Assembly (NCBI GenBank): GCA_025056865.1
Contig: JANWVO010000026.1
Span: 1 to 34,346 of the forward strand
From: Bryobacteraceae bacterium
Lineage (GTDB): Bacteria > Acidobacteriota > Terriglobia > Bryobacterales > Bryobacteraceae
Length of the DNA: 34,346 nucleotides
Direction of reading: 5' to 3'
Part shown: one piece after another, positions 13,770 through 21,522 of the stretch
Numbering within the stretch: the first letter of the stretch is position 1
Layout of the letters: each line of letters opens with the position of its first letter
Made by a program: the position numbers and the translations under genes
The notes under the pieces: model-generated
Database searches by the model: none
The model's input: only the letters and a program-made list of their open reading frames with translations
Told to the model about the DNA's origin: nothing

Positions 13770-14506
13770 CGCCCGGCTCGGCCTGCGGCCCAAAGCTGCG
13801 GCACGCCCAACAGCGAGGCCGTGGCGCGCGAAAACAGCCCGAAGCAGGCCCACGACTGATACAGCAGGGCCAGCGCCGCCGCGGGCCGGCGGCCGCGCAG
13901 CAGCCAGTAGCCGGCCAGCGACCAGAAGGAGCATCCCAGCAGGGCCTGCACAAGCTGGTACACCGTCCCGGCGGCGCACCAGGGCAGCGTCAGCATCAGC
14001 GCCATGCCTGCCAGGTTCCAGGCGAAGCCCGGCAGCCAGGCATGCCACGGCAACGGCCCCTGCTCCGGCGCGCCCAGCACGCGCGCCACCCGGGGCCGCA
14101 GCGCAACGAGCAGGCCCTGGGCCGCCGCCATTGCTGCCAAGGCGCCGGCCGCGCCCCAGCGTTGTCCCGCCTCGAGCATCGCCAGCGCCGACAGCGTCAT
14201 TGCCGCGAACTGCACCGCCTCGCTGCGGAACAGCGCGCCCAGATAGACCGGGAGCAGTTGGCATTCGCGCTGATGCCGGCACGGCAGCCAGTAGCCCGCC
14301 CAGATGTCGAAAGGCAGGCTCGCCGTCGCATAGGCCATGTACAGGATCGCGAAAGCGATCCACTCGAGCCAGGGCGGCCCGCCAAGAAACGGAAAGAACG
14401 TCGCCGGCAGTTGGTAGACAAAAGCCACCAGCGAGGCGGCGGCCAGCAGGCCGCCCCCGGCAAGCGCGGCAAGCCGGCGCGACTGTTCATAAGGGCGGGA
14501 ATCCAT
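13703..14506 (-). CDS. Multi-pass membrane protein of unknown function
   Basis: A 267-residue protein with about six hydrophobic segments. After the second comes FDIWAGYWLPCRHQRECQLL, faintly like the loop after the first membrane helices of Ste24/M48-type proteins, but no HExxH zinc motif follows, so it is not a peptidase of that family. Cys-rich spots (PCRHQREC, WCAAG) stand out. The start at 14506 has AAGGAAG upstream; a longer frame to 14584 lacks one. Its last 22 codons lie opposite the esterase gene, and that basic tail (RQEPVRKPRAASQ) is low in complexity, so the C-terminus may be an unselected extension. The gene is divergent from the S1/P1 nuclease gene. Confidence 0.6.
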   Translation of the reverse strand: MDSRPYEQSRRLAALAGGGLLAAASLVAFVYQLPATFFPFLGGPPWLEWIAFAILYMAYATASLPFDIWAGYWLPCRHQRECQLLPVYLGALFRSEAVQFAAMTLSALAMLEAGQRWGAAGALAAMAAAQGLLVALRPRVARVLGAPEQGPLPWHAWLPGFAWNLAGMALMLTLPWCAAGTVYQLVQALLGCSFWSLAGYWLLRGRRPAAALALLYQSWACFGLFSRATASLLGVPQLWAAGRAGRQEPVRKPRAASQISSTWSRSS

Positions 14507-14578
14507 CCGACGCTTCCTTGGATGCCGTCCCGGTTGCAAGAGCGGGAAAAAGCCGCGTTGAGCGGCCCACTTCCAGCC

Positions 14579-14587
14579 TGCCATACT
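14579..14587 (+). promoter_or_regulatory. Possible -10 element for the nuclease gene
   Basis: TGCCATACT (14579-14587) resembles the extended -10 seen before rpmE (TGCTATACT). It ends only 8 nt before the ATG at 14596, so the mRNA would be leaderless or nearly so. Confidence 0.3.
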
Positions 14588-14595
14588 GGAAGTTC

Positions 14596-15384
14596 ATGCG
14601 TTGCTCGATGGTCTTCCGCCTGGCCGCGGTGTTCGCGGCTGCCGCCATTCCCGCCTGGCCTTGGGGTGTGGAAGGACACCGGCTGGTGGCTGAAATCGCC
14701 GAACGCCATCTCTCCGCGGCCGCCCGGGCGCAGATCGCCAGACTGTTGCCCGCCGGAGAGACCATCGTGACCATCGCGCCCTGGGCCGACGAGATCCGTC
14801 CGCAGCGGCGCGAGTCTGCGCCTTGGCATTACATCAACATTCCCGTGGACGCTCCCCGCGGCCAATGGGAGCCCCATTGCCCGAACCAGGAGTGCATCAT
14901 CACCGCCATCCAGCGCTTCGCCGCGCGGGTGGCCGACCGCAGCCTGCCGCAGCAGGAACGCGAGGAGGCCCTGCGCTTCCTCGTCCACTTCGTCGGCGAC
15001 ATCCATCAGCCCCTGCACTGCGGCGACAACCGGGACCGCGGCGGCAACGACGTGCCTGTCGTGTTCCGCAACCGCGCCAGCAACCTGCACTCCATCTGGG
15101 ACACGCCCCTGTTGCGCGAGACCATCGAACGGCCCGGCGTCCGGGACCGCCTCCTCCAGAAAGCCGGCCGCCGGGAAATGGCGCGCGCGGCGCGCGGCGG
15201 CGCGGCGGATTGGGTGTGGGACTCGTGGGAGATCTCGAAGACGTACGCCTACCGCGCCCTCCCCCTGGAACGCCCGGCCGTCCTCGGCGAAGAGTATGCG
15301 GCGGGCGCCTACGGCTTCATCGAAAAGCAGCTCCGGCTGGCCGGGCTGCGACTGGCCGCCCTTCTCAACGAGGCGCTGCGCTAG
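14596..15384 (+). CDS. Secreted S1/P1-family nuclease
   Basis: A 262-residue zinc-dependent phospholipase C / P1 nuclease fold protein that would cut single-stranded DNA or RNA, and 3'-phosphates, in the periplasm or outside the cell. A signal peptide (1-22) is followed by WGVEGHR, whose Trp23 must become the mature N-terminus to bind zinc. All nine expected ligands of the trinuclear zinc site can be seen: Trp23, His28, Asp65 (PWADEIR), His78 (WHYINIP), His131 and Asp135 (HFVGDIHQPLH), His141, and His165 and Asp169 (NLHSIWD). Spacing within each pair agrees with P1. Length is typical. The residues before Trp23 (PAWP) are not a standard signal-peptidase site. The gene stands alone between divergent and downstream units. 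Confidence 0.93.
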   Translation: MRCSMVFRLAAVFAAAAIPAWPWGVEGHRLVAEIAERHLSAAARAQIARLLPAGETIVTIAPWADEIRPQRRESAPWHYINIPVDAPRGQWEPHCPNQECIITAIQRFAARVADRSLPQQEREEALRFLVHFVGDIHQPLHCGDNRDRGGNDVPVVFRNRASNLHSIWDTPLLRETIERPGVRDRLLQKAGRREMARAARGGAADWVWDSWEISKTYAYRALPLERPAVLGEEYAAGAYGFIEKQLRLAGLRLAALLNEALR

Positions 15385-15456
15385 CCCGCGCCGCGCCGGT
15401 TTTCGCCACCGCATCGCCTTGCACGCCGAGCCAGTGGTGGAAGCTGTTACGAATTT

Positions 15457-15478
15457 CTGGAGAGCCTCGTCTCTCCAG
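15457..15478. repeat. Perfect inverted repeat, operator-like, upstream of the TonB gene
   Basis: CTGGAGAG (15457-15464) and CTCTCCAG (15471-15478) form a perfect 8-bp dyad around CCTCGT. It occupies the place where a -35 element would lie for the extended -10 at 15487-15495. It could be a regulator binding site, or a weak terminator hairpin for the nuclease gene, though no T-run follows. Confidence 0.5.
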
Positions 15479-15486
15479 GCAGCGCA

Positions 15487-15495
15487 TGCTACAAT
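15487..15495 (+). promoter_or_regulatory. Extended -10 promoter for the TonB gene
   Basis: TGCTACAAT (15487-15495) is a near-perfect extended -10. It is followed by a T-rich start region (TTTTGGG). Transcription would begin near 15502, giving a leader of about 120 nt without a clear ribosome site before the ATG at 15625. Confidence 0.55.
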
Positions 15496-15624
15496 TTTTG
15501 GGAACGAAGCGGGCGGAATGACCGGCTTTAGTGCAACTTTCGCCATAAGGGTGCGTCTAAGCTGGCAGAGGCCTGTCCTGGACCATGGCAGAGGTTCCAG
15601 GGCGTTTCGTTAGCAGTCGTCATC

Positions 15625-16938
15625 ATGCAGGCTCACGTGCCGAAGCCACCTCATGCCGGGCAGTATTCTCCGCGGCCGCACGGACAGGCCGAGGAGCCAC
15701 TGGAGTCCTTCCTGACTCTCCAGGCGGAGCCGAAGCCCTGGTTCATCAATCTGATCCAGACCCTGAGAGACCTGTCTGCGATGAAGAAGCAGCCGCCTCT
15801 CATGGTCACCTTCCGTCCGCTGACCGAAGAGGAGCTGCTCAACAGTCCGGATCCCGAACTGCGGCAACTGGCCGAATCCCAGAAGCGGAAGTCCTTCTGG
15901 CAGTCCTTCCGGGAGAATCTCCAGTACCTTTTCTCCAAGGAGCCTCCCTTGCAGACCACGGTGCGCCCCCTGACGCCCGAAGAGCTGCGCGGCTCGGCAT
16001 TGGCCGAGTTCGAGGAGATCGAAAAGCCGTGGTACATCAACCTCCTGCGGAACCTGAAGGATCTGATCTTCCCGCCGAAGCTTCCGCCGCTGGAAGTAAC
16101 TTCGAAGCCGGTGCAGGTGAAGGAGCTTTTCGCGCCGGATCCTTACCGCGGCCGTTCGCAATTCGTCTCTCTCGTTCTTCACATCGGGCTGGTCTCTCTG
16201 GCTTTCGCGCTCGGCACAAACAGGCAGGTGCAGCAGGCGGTCAAGAACACCATCCAGCTTGTCGCCCCGGTCGAGATCTCGCCCTACGTGCCTGATCTGC
16301 CGCCTGCGCCGAAGACCGCCGGTGGCGGTGGCGGCGGCGGCGACCGTTCTCCCCTGCCCGCCAGCAAAGGCAAGCTGCCGCGCGCCGACCTGAAGCAGTT
16401 CACGCCGCCCACGGCGGTGGTGCAGAACATGAATCCGCGGCTGGTGATGGAGCCAACCATCATCGCGGATCCGAACATGCCGCTGCCGAACGTCAACATG
16501 CCCAACTACGGCGATCCGTTCGGCCAGATCGGCCCGCCTTCCAGCGGACCGGGATCGGGCGGCGGCATCGGCTCGGGCTCTGGCGGCGGCGTGGGTTCGG
16601 GACGCGGGCCTGGCGTTGGGCCGGGCGAGGGCGGCGGCTTCGGCGGCGGCGCTTTCCGCATTGGCGGCGGCGTCAGCGCACCGGTGCCGATCTACAAGGT
16701 CGAGCCTGAATACTCCGAAGAGGCGCGCAAGGCGAAGTTCCAGGGCACGGTGGTGCTGGCCATCGTCGTGGATGAGACCGGCAAGGTCACCAACATCCGC
16801 GTCATCCGCCCGCTCGGCATGGGCCTCGACGAGAAGGCCATCGAGGCGGTTTCCAAGTGGCGCTTCCGCCCGGGCTACAAGGATGGCAAGCCCGTGCCGG
16901 TGATGGCCAACGTCGAAGTCAACTTCCGCCTGCTGTAA
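15625..16938 (+). CDS. TonB-family energy transducer with three N-terminal repeats
   Basis: A 437-residue protein. Residues 1-175 are a long cytoplasmic part with three imperfect repeats: 37-74 (KPWFINLIQTL, PPLMVTFRPLTEEEL), 88-124 (RKSFWQSFREN, PPLQTTVRPLTPEEL) and 134-169 (KPWYINLLRNL, PPLEVTSKPVQVKEL). One transmembrane segment (about 178-198) follows, then a Pro- and Gly-rich periplasmic linker (215-350) and a TonB C-terminal domain (about 352-437) with PIYKVEPEYSEEARKAKFQG, VTNIRVIRPLGMGLDEKAIEAV and WRFRPGYKDGKPV. It would pass proton-motive energy from ExbBD to outer-membrane receptors. Classical TonB has only a short cytoplasmic end, so the repeat region is unusual. The ATG lacks a clear Shine-Dalgarno. 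No exbB or exbD is adjacent. Confidence 0.9.
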   Translation: MQAHVPKPPHAGQYSPRPHGQAEEPLESFLTLQAEPKPWFINLIQTLRDLSAMKKQPPLMVTFRPLTEEELLNSPDPELRQLAESQKRKSFWQSFRENLQYLFSKEPPLQTTVRPLTPEELRGSALAEFEEIEKPWYINLLRNLKDLIFPPKLPPLEVTSKPVQVKELFAPDPYRGRSQFVSLVLHIGLVSLAFALGTNRQVQQAVKNTIQLVAPVEISPYVPDLPPAPKTAGGGGGGGDRSPLPASKGKLPRADLKQFTPPTAVVQNMNPRLVMEPTIIADPNMPLPNVNMPNYGDPFGQIGPPSSGPGSGGGIGSGSGGGVGSGRGPGVGPGEGGGFGGGAFRIGGGVSAPVPIYKVEPEYSEEARKAKFQGTVVLAIVVDETGKVTNIRVIRPLGMGLDEKAIEAVSKWRFRPGYKDGKPVPVMANVEVNFRLL

Positions 16939-16942
16939 ATCC

Positions 16943-16962
16943 GGCGGCCAGCCTCAGCCGCC
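16943..16962. terminator. Short hairpin between convergent tonB-type and rhamnosidase genes
   Basis: GGCGGC (16943-16948) pairs with GCCGCC (16957-16962) around an 8-nt loop, located over the rhamnosidase stop. There is no T-run on either side, so termination is only a possibility. Confidence 0.25.
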
Positions 16963-19269
16963 TGATTCGCGGATGACCTCCACGCCCTGCGGGGCGCGCA
17001 CGTCGATGCGGTAGCGCGCGCCATCGCGCTCCACCCGGACTTCGATCATGCCCTTCGGGTGCGGAACCGCGCCGTTCAGCTTCTGCAATGGCCCGAGGTG
17101 CGGCCGGACCACGACCTTCGACCACCCTGGCCCCGCGGAGTCCACGCCGAGCACCGTGCGGAAAAACTCGATGTTCGGGCTCGCGCCCCAGGCATGGCAG
17201 TCGGAGCGCGTGTACGGGCTGTCGATCTCGGCCCAGGTGGTCAGCCCCTCCTTCAGCATGAACTCCCACGTGCCCAGACGGCTCAGGTAGCGCTCGCCAA
17301 GCCCCGCCTTCACCATTGCGCGGTCCAGGTAGTAGCGGAAGTACACGGAGCACTTCGCCAGGTTCTGCGCCGGCTCGACGCGCAGCATCAGCTCGCGCGC
17401 CGCGTCCTGCGAGGGCGCCAGCCCGGCCAGCACCGCCAGCACGTTGGCGTGCTGCGAGAAGTGGGCGTGGGCAAGGTCCTCGCTGTACAGCTTCCGCTCC
17501 TCGCTCCAGAAGCGCTGCACGGCCTGTGCCAGCGCTTTCGCCCTCTCGCGGCAGCGGTCCGCGTAGACCTTCTCGCCCAGCGCCTCCTCCAGCTCGGCGG
17601 CGTACTGCAACGCCAGCAGCCACTGCATGTGGATGGACGCGGGCATGACGTCCGGCTCCGAGGGAGGGCGTCCGTTCTGCCAGCCTTCCACCCAGTCGAC
17701 GTAGTTCCACCACGGCATCGCGCCCAGCAGCCCGTCTTCGCGCCGGTAGCGCTCGTAAAAGCCCAGCACCGCGCGCACGCCGCCGAGCATCTCGCGCACG
17801 AACGCGGGGTCGTCGACGTAGCGCCAGTAGTCATGCACCATGCCGATCCACCAGAGCGAGAACGGCGGGATGTACTGCTGGAGCGTGCTGGGTGCGCGGC
17901 TGAAGGTGGCGCCTTCGTGCGTGCGCGACGCGTCGATCTGCTCGATGGCGTTGCGCGCCAGGCGCGCGTCGCCTGTCATGTAAATCGACACCAGCGCCTG
18001 GATGCGCGTGTCGCCCACATATTGAAGCTGCTCGTAGTAGGGGCAGTCCATATAGGTTTCGTGGGCGCAGAGCCTTGCCGTGCGCCAGCCCACCTCCAGC
18101 ATCTTCTGGTGCAGCGGGTCGGGCGAGTCGAAGCGGGCCTTCGCCTGGAACGGGTAGCCGGTGGCCACGCCGCGCAGATCGAGGACGCCGAGCGGCTCGT
18201 CCTGTGTTTCGATCTCGACCAGCATGTAGCGGAAAGTGCGCCAGTAGAGCGGGCGGTAGAGCCTGCGGGCTCCATCGGCGATGAAGGTGTCGCCGTAGCC
18301 GATGAATTCCTTGCCTTCCACCTCGTCGCGGTGGCCCTTCATGCGGCGCGGCTTGAGCTGCTGCCAGAGCGCTTCCGCATAGCGCATCGTGACGGAGGCT
18401 CCGCGGCCGCCTTCCACTTCCAGCTCCGGAAAGGCGCACGTCAGGTAGCCCTGGTCGAGCAGCAGCTTCGCCCGCGTGCGGGCAGGCACGGTGAAACGCA
18501 CGGGCCGCGCCGGGAACCCTTCTGGCGGCGTCACGCCTTCCGCCTTGCGCACGCGGGCCAGGCGCTCCGGGCGCTCTTCCATCAGCGGGATGGGCCGCGG
18601 CACCAGCATCCACCGCGTCGGCGCGTCCCGCTGCTCGCGGGAGCTGGCCGCCAGGCCCGCGCGCGCTTCGGGCCAGGCGCTGTCGTCGAAGTCCGGCTGA
18701 TCCCATCCCCACGGGTAGCGGGCCGCGTCCACTTTCTCCATCGGCCCGATGGCGTAATAGCCCGTGGGCTGATAGTTCGGCACGGGCACGGCCTCGTAGG
18801 CGCGGTTCTCCAGGCAGCGCCAGCCCGGGCCGGTGTTGAGCTGCGCGTGGTCCGTGTCCGCAGCCTGGAGCAGGAATCCTGTCCGGAAGGACCACTGCGC
18901 GAGCGCCGCGTACGGTCCATCGTTCCAGACGACGGCAGCGAGCACGTTCCGGCCCGCTTTCAGGTGCGGCGCCAGATCGACGGTCTCATAGCGCCAGTGG
19001 AACAGGTCGCCCCGCGCCGGACCCCAGACAACGCGCCGCCCATTGACGTACAACTCATAGCGGCTGTCCGCGGTGACGTGCACCGTGCACTTCGCCGGCG
19101 CGGAAGGCAACTCCACGGCGCGGCGGAAGTGAAAGACACCGTAGCGTTGCAGATCTGGCGCCGGCGGATGAATCCACCGCGCTGTCCACGGCTGGCGGCG
19201 CACGTCGATCTCCGTTGCCCGGCTGAGCGCGAGCGCGGCGCTTTGAAGCAGAAAGGTCCGGCGCTGCAT
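16954..19269 (-). CDS. Alpha-L-rhamnosidase, glycoside hydrolase family 78, Tat-exported
   Basis: A 771-residue enzyme that would remove terminal alpha-L-rhamnose from plant or microbial glycans. Residues 1-16 (QRRTFLLQSAALALS) form a twin-arginine signal. Two beta-sandwich regions follow: an N-terminal one with YELYVNGRRVVWGPAR (about 71-86) and a second at about 255-375. The (alpha/alpha)6 catalytic barrel runs from about 390 to 690. DCPYYEQLQYVGDTR (about 408-422) corresponds to the GH78 DCPxRxERxGWxGD motif, with the Glu as likely general acid, and WAEID and SDCHAWGASPN (about 655-680) are also typical. A small C-terminal beta domain ends the protein. The ATG at 19269 has no clear Shine-Dalgarno, and TAGACT at 19282-19277 lies 7 nt upstream, so it may be leaderless. 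Confidence 0.92.
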   Translation of the reverse strand: MQRRTFLLQSAALALSRATEIDVRRQPWTARWIHPPAPDLQRYGVFHFRRAVELPSAPAKCTVHVTADSRYELYVNGRRVVWGPARGDLFHWRYETVDLAPHLKAGRNVLAAVVWNDGPYAALAQWSFRTGFLLQAADTDHAQLNTGPGWRCLENRAYEAVPVPNYQPTGYYAIGPMEKVDAARYPWGWDQPDFDDSAWPEARAGLAASSREQRDAPTRWMLVPRPIPLMEERPERLARVRKAEGVTPPEGFPARPVRFTVPARTRAKLLLDQGYLTCAFPELEVEGGRGASVTMRYAEALWQQLKPRRMKGHRDEVEGKEFIGYGDTFIADGARRLYRPLYWRTFRYMLVEIETQDEPLGVLDLRGVATGYPFQAKARFDSPDPLHQKMLEVGWRTARLCAHETYMDCPYYEQLQYVGDTRIQALVSIYMTGDARLARNAIEQIDASRTHEGATFSRAPSTLQQYIPPFSLWWIGMVHDYWRYVDDPAFVREMLGGVRAVLGFYERYRREDGLLGAMPWWNYVDWVEGWQNGRPPSEPDVMPASIHMQWLLALQYAAELEEALGEKVYADRCRERAKALAQAVQRFWSEERKLYSEDLAHAHFSQHANVLAVLAGLAPSQDAARELMLRVEPAQNLAKCSVYFRYYLDRAMVKAGLGERYLSRLGTWEFMLKEGLTTWAEIDSPYTRSDCHAWGASPNIEFFRTVLGVDSAGPGWSKVVVRPHLGPLQKLNGAVPHPKGMIEVRVERDGARYRIDVRAPQGVEVIRESGG

Positions 19270-19323
19270 GGCATGCAGTCTACCGCAGCAGCAGCGCCGG
19301 CGGCCTGCGGCGCGGCGCTCCCG

Positions 19324-21453
19324 TCACGGCGCGGCAGCGATCCAGATGGTCCGCGGGTGGCTGCAAATGCCGTCGATGCCCGGCGCCGTAACGCAGAGCC
19401 GAATGGCGGTCTTCATCGCCTGCAGCTCTTCGGGAATCACGACACGCAGGCGGTGCAGCCCCGGACCGCTGCCCGGCTCGCGCCGGGCCTCGCGCCAGAG
19501 GTCATGGACGTTCACCCAGACGGGATCGTTGGCCAGCGCGACGCCTGTGACCTCCAGAATGGCTTCGGTGCCCGCGGCTGCGGGCGCTGCCTCGCTGTTG
19601 TCCTCGCCCGAAGCATTGGCCAGGCGCACGAGAGAGGGTGCCGCGCTCAGCAGCGGGAGCCGGTAGGGCGCGCCTGCCTCCGTGCTGTTGGAGGCGATGA
19701 TTTCCACCCAGCCCGGCGCCACCGTCTCGGGAACCTGCACGAGAAGAACATCGGGCTGCGCGGCCACGACGATCGCCTCCACGCCGTTTACCGTCACCTT
19801 GGTTTCCGGTGCAAAGAATCGGCCCTGGAGTCGGATAAGCCCGCCGGGCGCGAAAGGACCGCCGAGGTCGAGGGGAACCGTCAGCGCCCCCCAGATTTCA
19901 GGCCTGGGAGGCACGGGTGGATTCTCAGGCGGCTGCTGCGGTGGCGGCCCTTCGGTCACCGTCAGCCTCACCGGAATGACGATTTTCGCGTTGGATCCCG
20001 TGGGCGAGTTCCGCTGCTCGAAAATGATTTCGGCCCGATACTCTCCCGGCGTGAGCTTCCCGGGGTCGAGATCGTAGTAATAGCTGCCTTCCAGGAGCCC
20101 TCCCGTGCCGTGGAGCTTCAGCCAGCCCTCGCCTCGGAGATATCTCGCCGATGCGGTCCATTCGATAAAGTGGCCGCCCAGGTTGCGGACGAAGAGCGCC
20201 GCGCTTTTCGGCCTTGCTCCGGCAGCAAGGGCGAATTCGGATGTCAGGCTCGGGATCACGGAGAGGCGGGGGAAGTAATCCGCGGTGCAGTCTTCCAGGA
20301 GCGTGCAATCCGAATTGGATTCCGCCGGCTGGTAGCGGGGCACGGGCGCGCCAGGCGCGGATCCGGACACTTCGGACAACGGAGCCAGGACCGCGCTGAC
20401 GCGCACGATGACCCGTTCGTTGATCCGCGACACGGGCGTGAAGATCCATACCGGGATTTCCGCCGTCTCCACGGCGGAAGGATTCGCATCCCTGACTTCG
20501 TAGACGACCCAGGCCTCCGTGTCTTCCACCGTCGCTTCCCCCACTCCGTCCAGGGAGGACGGGGCAGCGCCGAGAACCGCCGTGCCGCCCGTTCCGTCGC
20601 GGTCCGCCTGAGCGACCCGGCTCAGCAGCAGCGAGCGGGGCGGTCCTGGCAGGTAGGCGCCCGGATCGGGCGGATCCTGGAAAAGCCCGGAGCGAGTGGG
20701 GGCGGCGGCATTGCGTCCTGCCACGCCGTCGGGCACAAACACGCGGCTGCCAGGCGGTAGTCCCTGGATCCGCACGAGGACCCTCGTCGCCCCGATGGCG
20801 GGATTCGCCGGATCTGGCCGTTGGAAGCTGGACGCGTAGCCTTCGGAAACGCGCACAGCTCCGGTCCACGGCTTGCGGGCGAGCACGCTTTGCCAGTTCA
20901 TGGAATCCGGCAGCGGGGGACCGGCGCAACAGGCCAGCGCAGCCATCGGAGTTGTCATCAGCCCCGGAACGGCAACGCCCACCATCACGGTCTGGTTGGC
21001 CAGCAGGAACGTGGCATCCGCGATCATCAGGATGCGGGCCCGGATCGCTTCCGCTGCCTCCGCCCGGATCCCTGTCACCCGCAGCACCAGCCCGCCGGAA
21101 GGATTCGCCGCGGCATTCACCGTGTCAAACAGCAACACGCCGCCCTGAAGCCGGGCCGCAGAGGTCAGCAGCCGGGGCGGCGCATCGCTTTCCAGCCAGA
21201 GAGCCGCACCAGCCACCGAAGAGCCGGAAGGAACCGGCGGGTTCGCAATCGGGCGGTCCAGCCAGACGCCCAGCGTTATGCGCGCCGTCTGGCCGGGAGC
21301 GCCGACGCAGGAAAGTACGATATCACCCACCGGCTCGGCGAGCCCGCCCAGCGTCACCAGCGACGGACTGCCAGCCAGGTTGCATTGGAAGGACGCCTTC
21401 GCGCAGGGCGCAAGAAGAGCGGCGGCGAGCGCCGCGGCGCAGCTCCACCTCAT
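19324..21453 (-). CDS. Large secreted protein with IPT/TIG-like C-terminal domains, unknown function
   Basis: A 709-residue protein with a signal peptide (RWSCAAALAAALLAPCAKA). The N-terminal half has no recognised domain and contains several Cys (FQCN, LSCVG, ALACCAG, SDCTLLEDCTADYF), probably forming disulfides outside the cytoplasm. A BACON-like beta domain (about 385-490, VIPSLTSEFALAAGARPKSAALFVRN) is followed by a Pro-rich hinge (PPPQQPPENPPVPPRP). An IPT/TIG-like segment (about 515-600, GGLIRLQGRFFAPETKVTVNG) comes next, then a further beta domain similar in layout to the C-terminal modules of Solibacter secreted proteins. It may bind surface glycans or act in adhesion; this is a guess. 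AGGAGG lies 6 nt before the ATG at 21453. It lies 54 nt upstream of the rhamnosidase gene on the same strand. Confidence 0.7.
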   Translation of the reverse strand: MRWSCAAALAAALLAPCAKASFQCNLAGSPSLVTLGGLAEPVGDIVLSCVGAPGQTARITLGVWLDRPIANPPVPSGSSVAGAALWLESDAPPRLLTSAARLQGGVLLFDTVNAAANPSGGLVLRVTGIRAEAAEAIRARILMIADATFLLANQTVMVGVAVPGLMTTPMAALACCAGPPLPDSMNWQSVLARKPWTGAVRVSEGYASSFQRPDPANPAIGATRVLVRIQGLPPGSRVFVPDGVAGRNAAAPTRSGLFQDPPDPGAYLPGPPRSLLLSRVAQADRDGTGGTAVLGAAPSSLDGVGEATVEDTEAWVVYEVRDANPSAVETAEIPVWIFTPVSRINERVIVRVSAVLAPLSEVSGSAPGAPVPRYQPAESNSDCTLLEDCTADYFPRLSVIPSLTSEFALAAGARPKSAALFVRNLGGHFIEWTASARYLRGEGWLKLHGTGGLLEGSYYYDLDPGKLTPGEYRAEIIFEQRNSPTGSNAKIVIPVRLTVTEGPPPQQPPENPPVPPRPEIWGALTVPLDLGGPFAPGGLIRLQGRFFAPETKVTVNGVEAIVVAAQPDVLLVQVPETVAPGWVEIIASNSTEAGAPYRLPLLSAAPSLVRLANASGEDNSEAAPAAAGTEAILEVTGVALANDPVWVNVHDLWREARREPGSGPGLHRLRVVIPEELQAMKTAIRLCVTAPGIDGICSHPRTIWIAAAP

Positions 21454-21486
21454 CACCCACCTCCTCTCTTACAGCGTAACTCCGCG

Positions 21487-21492
21487 TACAAT
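21487..21492 (+). promoter_or_regulatory. -10 element for the BNR-repeat protein gene
   Basis: TACAAT (21487-21492) fits a sigma-70 -10 element, giving a leader of about 25 nt that includes the CGGAG ribosome site (21508-21512). No matching -35 is clear. It lies in the 69-nt gap between two divergent genes. Confidence 0.35.
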
Positions 21493-21522
21493 AAACGCAT
21501 TCCCTCCCGGAGTGTTTTCGTG

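Larger units (their letters stand above)
15385..15624 (+). other. 240-nt intergenic leader region upstream of the TonB gene
   Basis: This gap holds no convincing gene. It contains an inverted repeat (15457-15478), an extended -10 (15487-15495), and then about 120 nt of untranslated leader. TGGCAGAGG occurs twice in the leader (once within the CTGGCAGAGG after 15560 and again at about 15585). A long frame opening at 15585 overlaps the TonB gene in another frame and is judged spurious. Confidence 0.5.

Noticed and set aside
15585-16295. Frame of 236 codons starting before the TonB gene
   Set aside because: It overlaps the TonB gene in another frame, lacks motifs, and the TonB frame has clear repeats and a family domain.
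16555-16675. Glycine-rich stretch as a DNA repeat or CRISPR-like array
   Set aside because: It codes in frame for the Gly/Ser/Pro linker of the TonB protein; there are no spacers or regular repeat units.
17059-20760. Open frame of 1233 codons on the plus strand
   Set aside because: It runs antisense across the rhamnosidase and the IPT-type protein, has no signal or domain, and its composition is that of a shadow frame.
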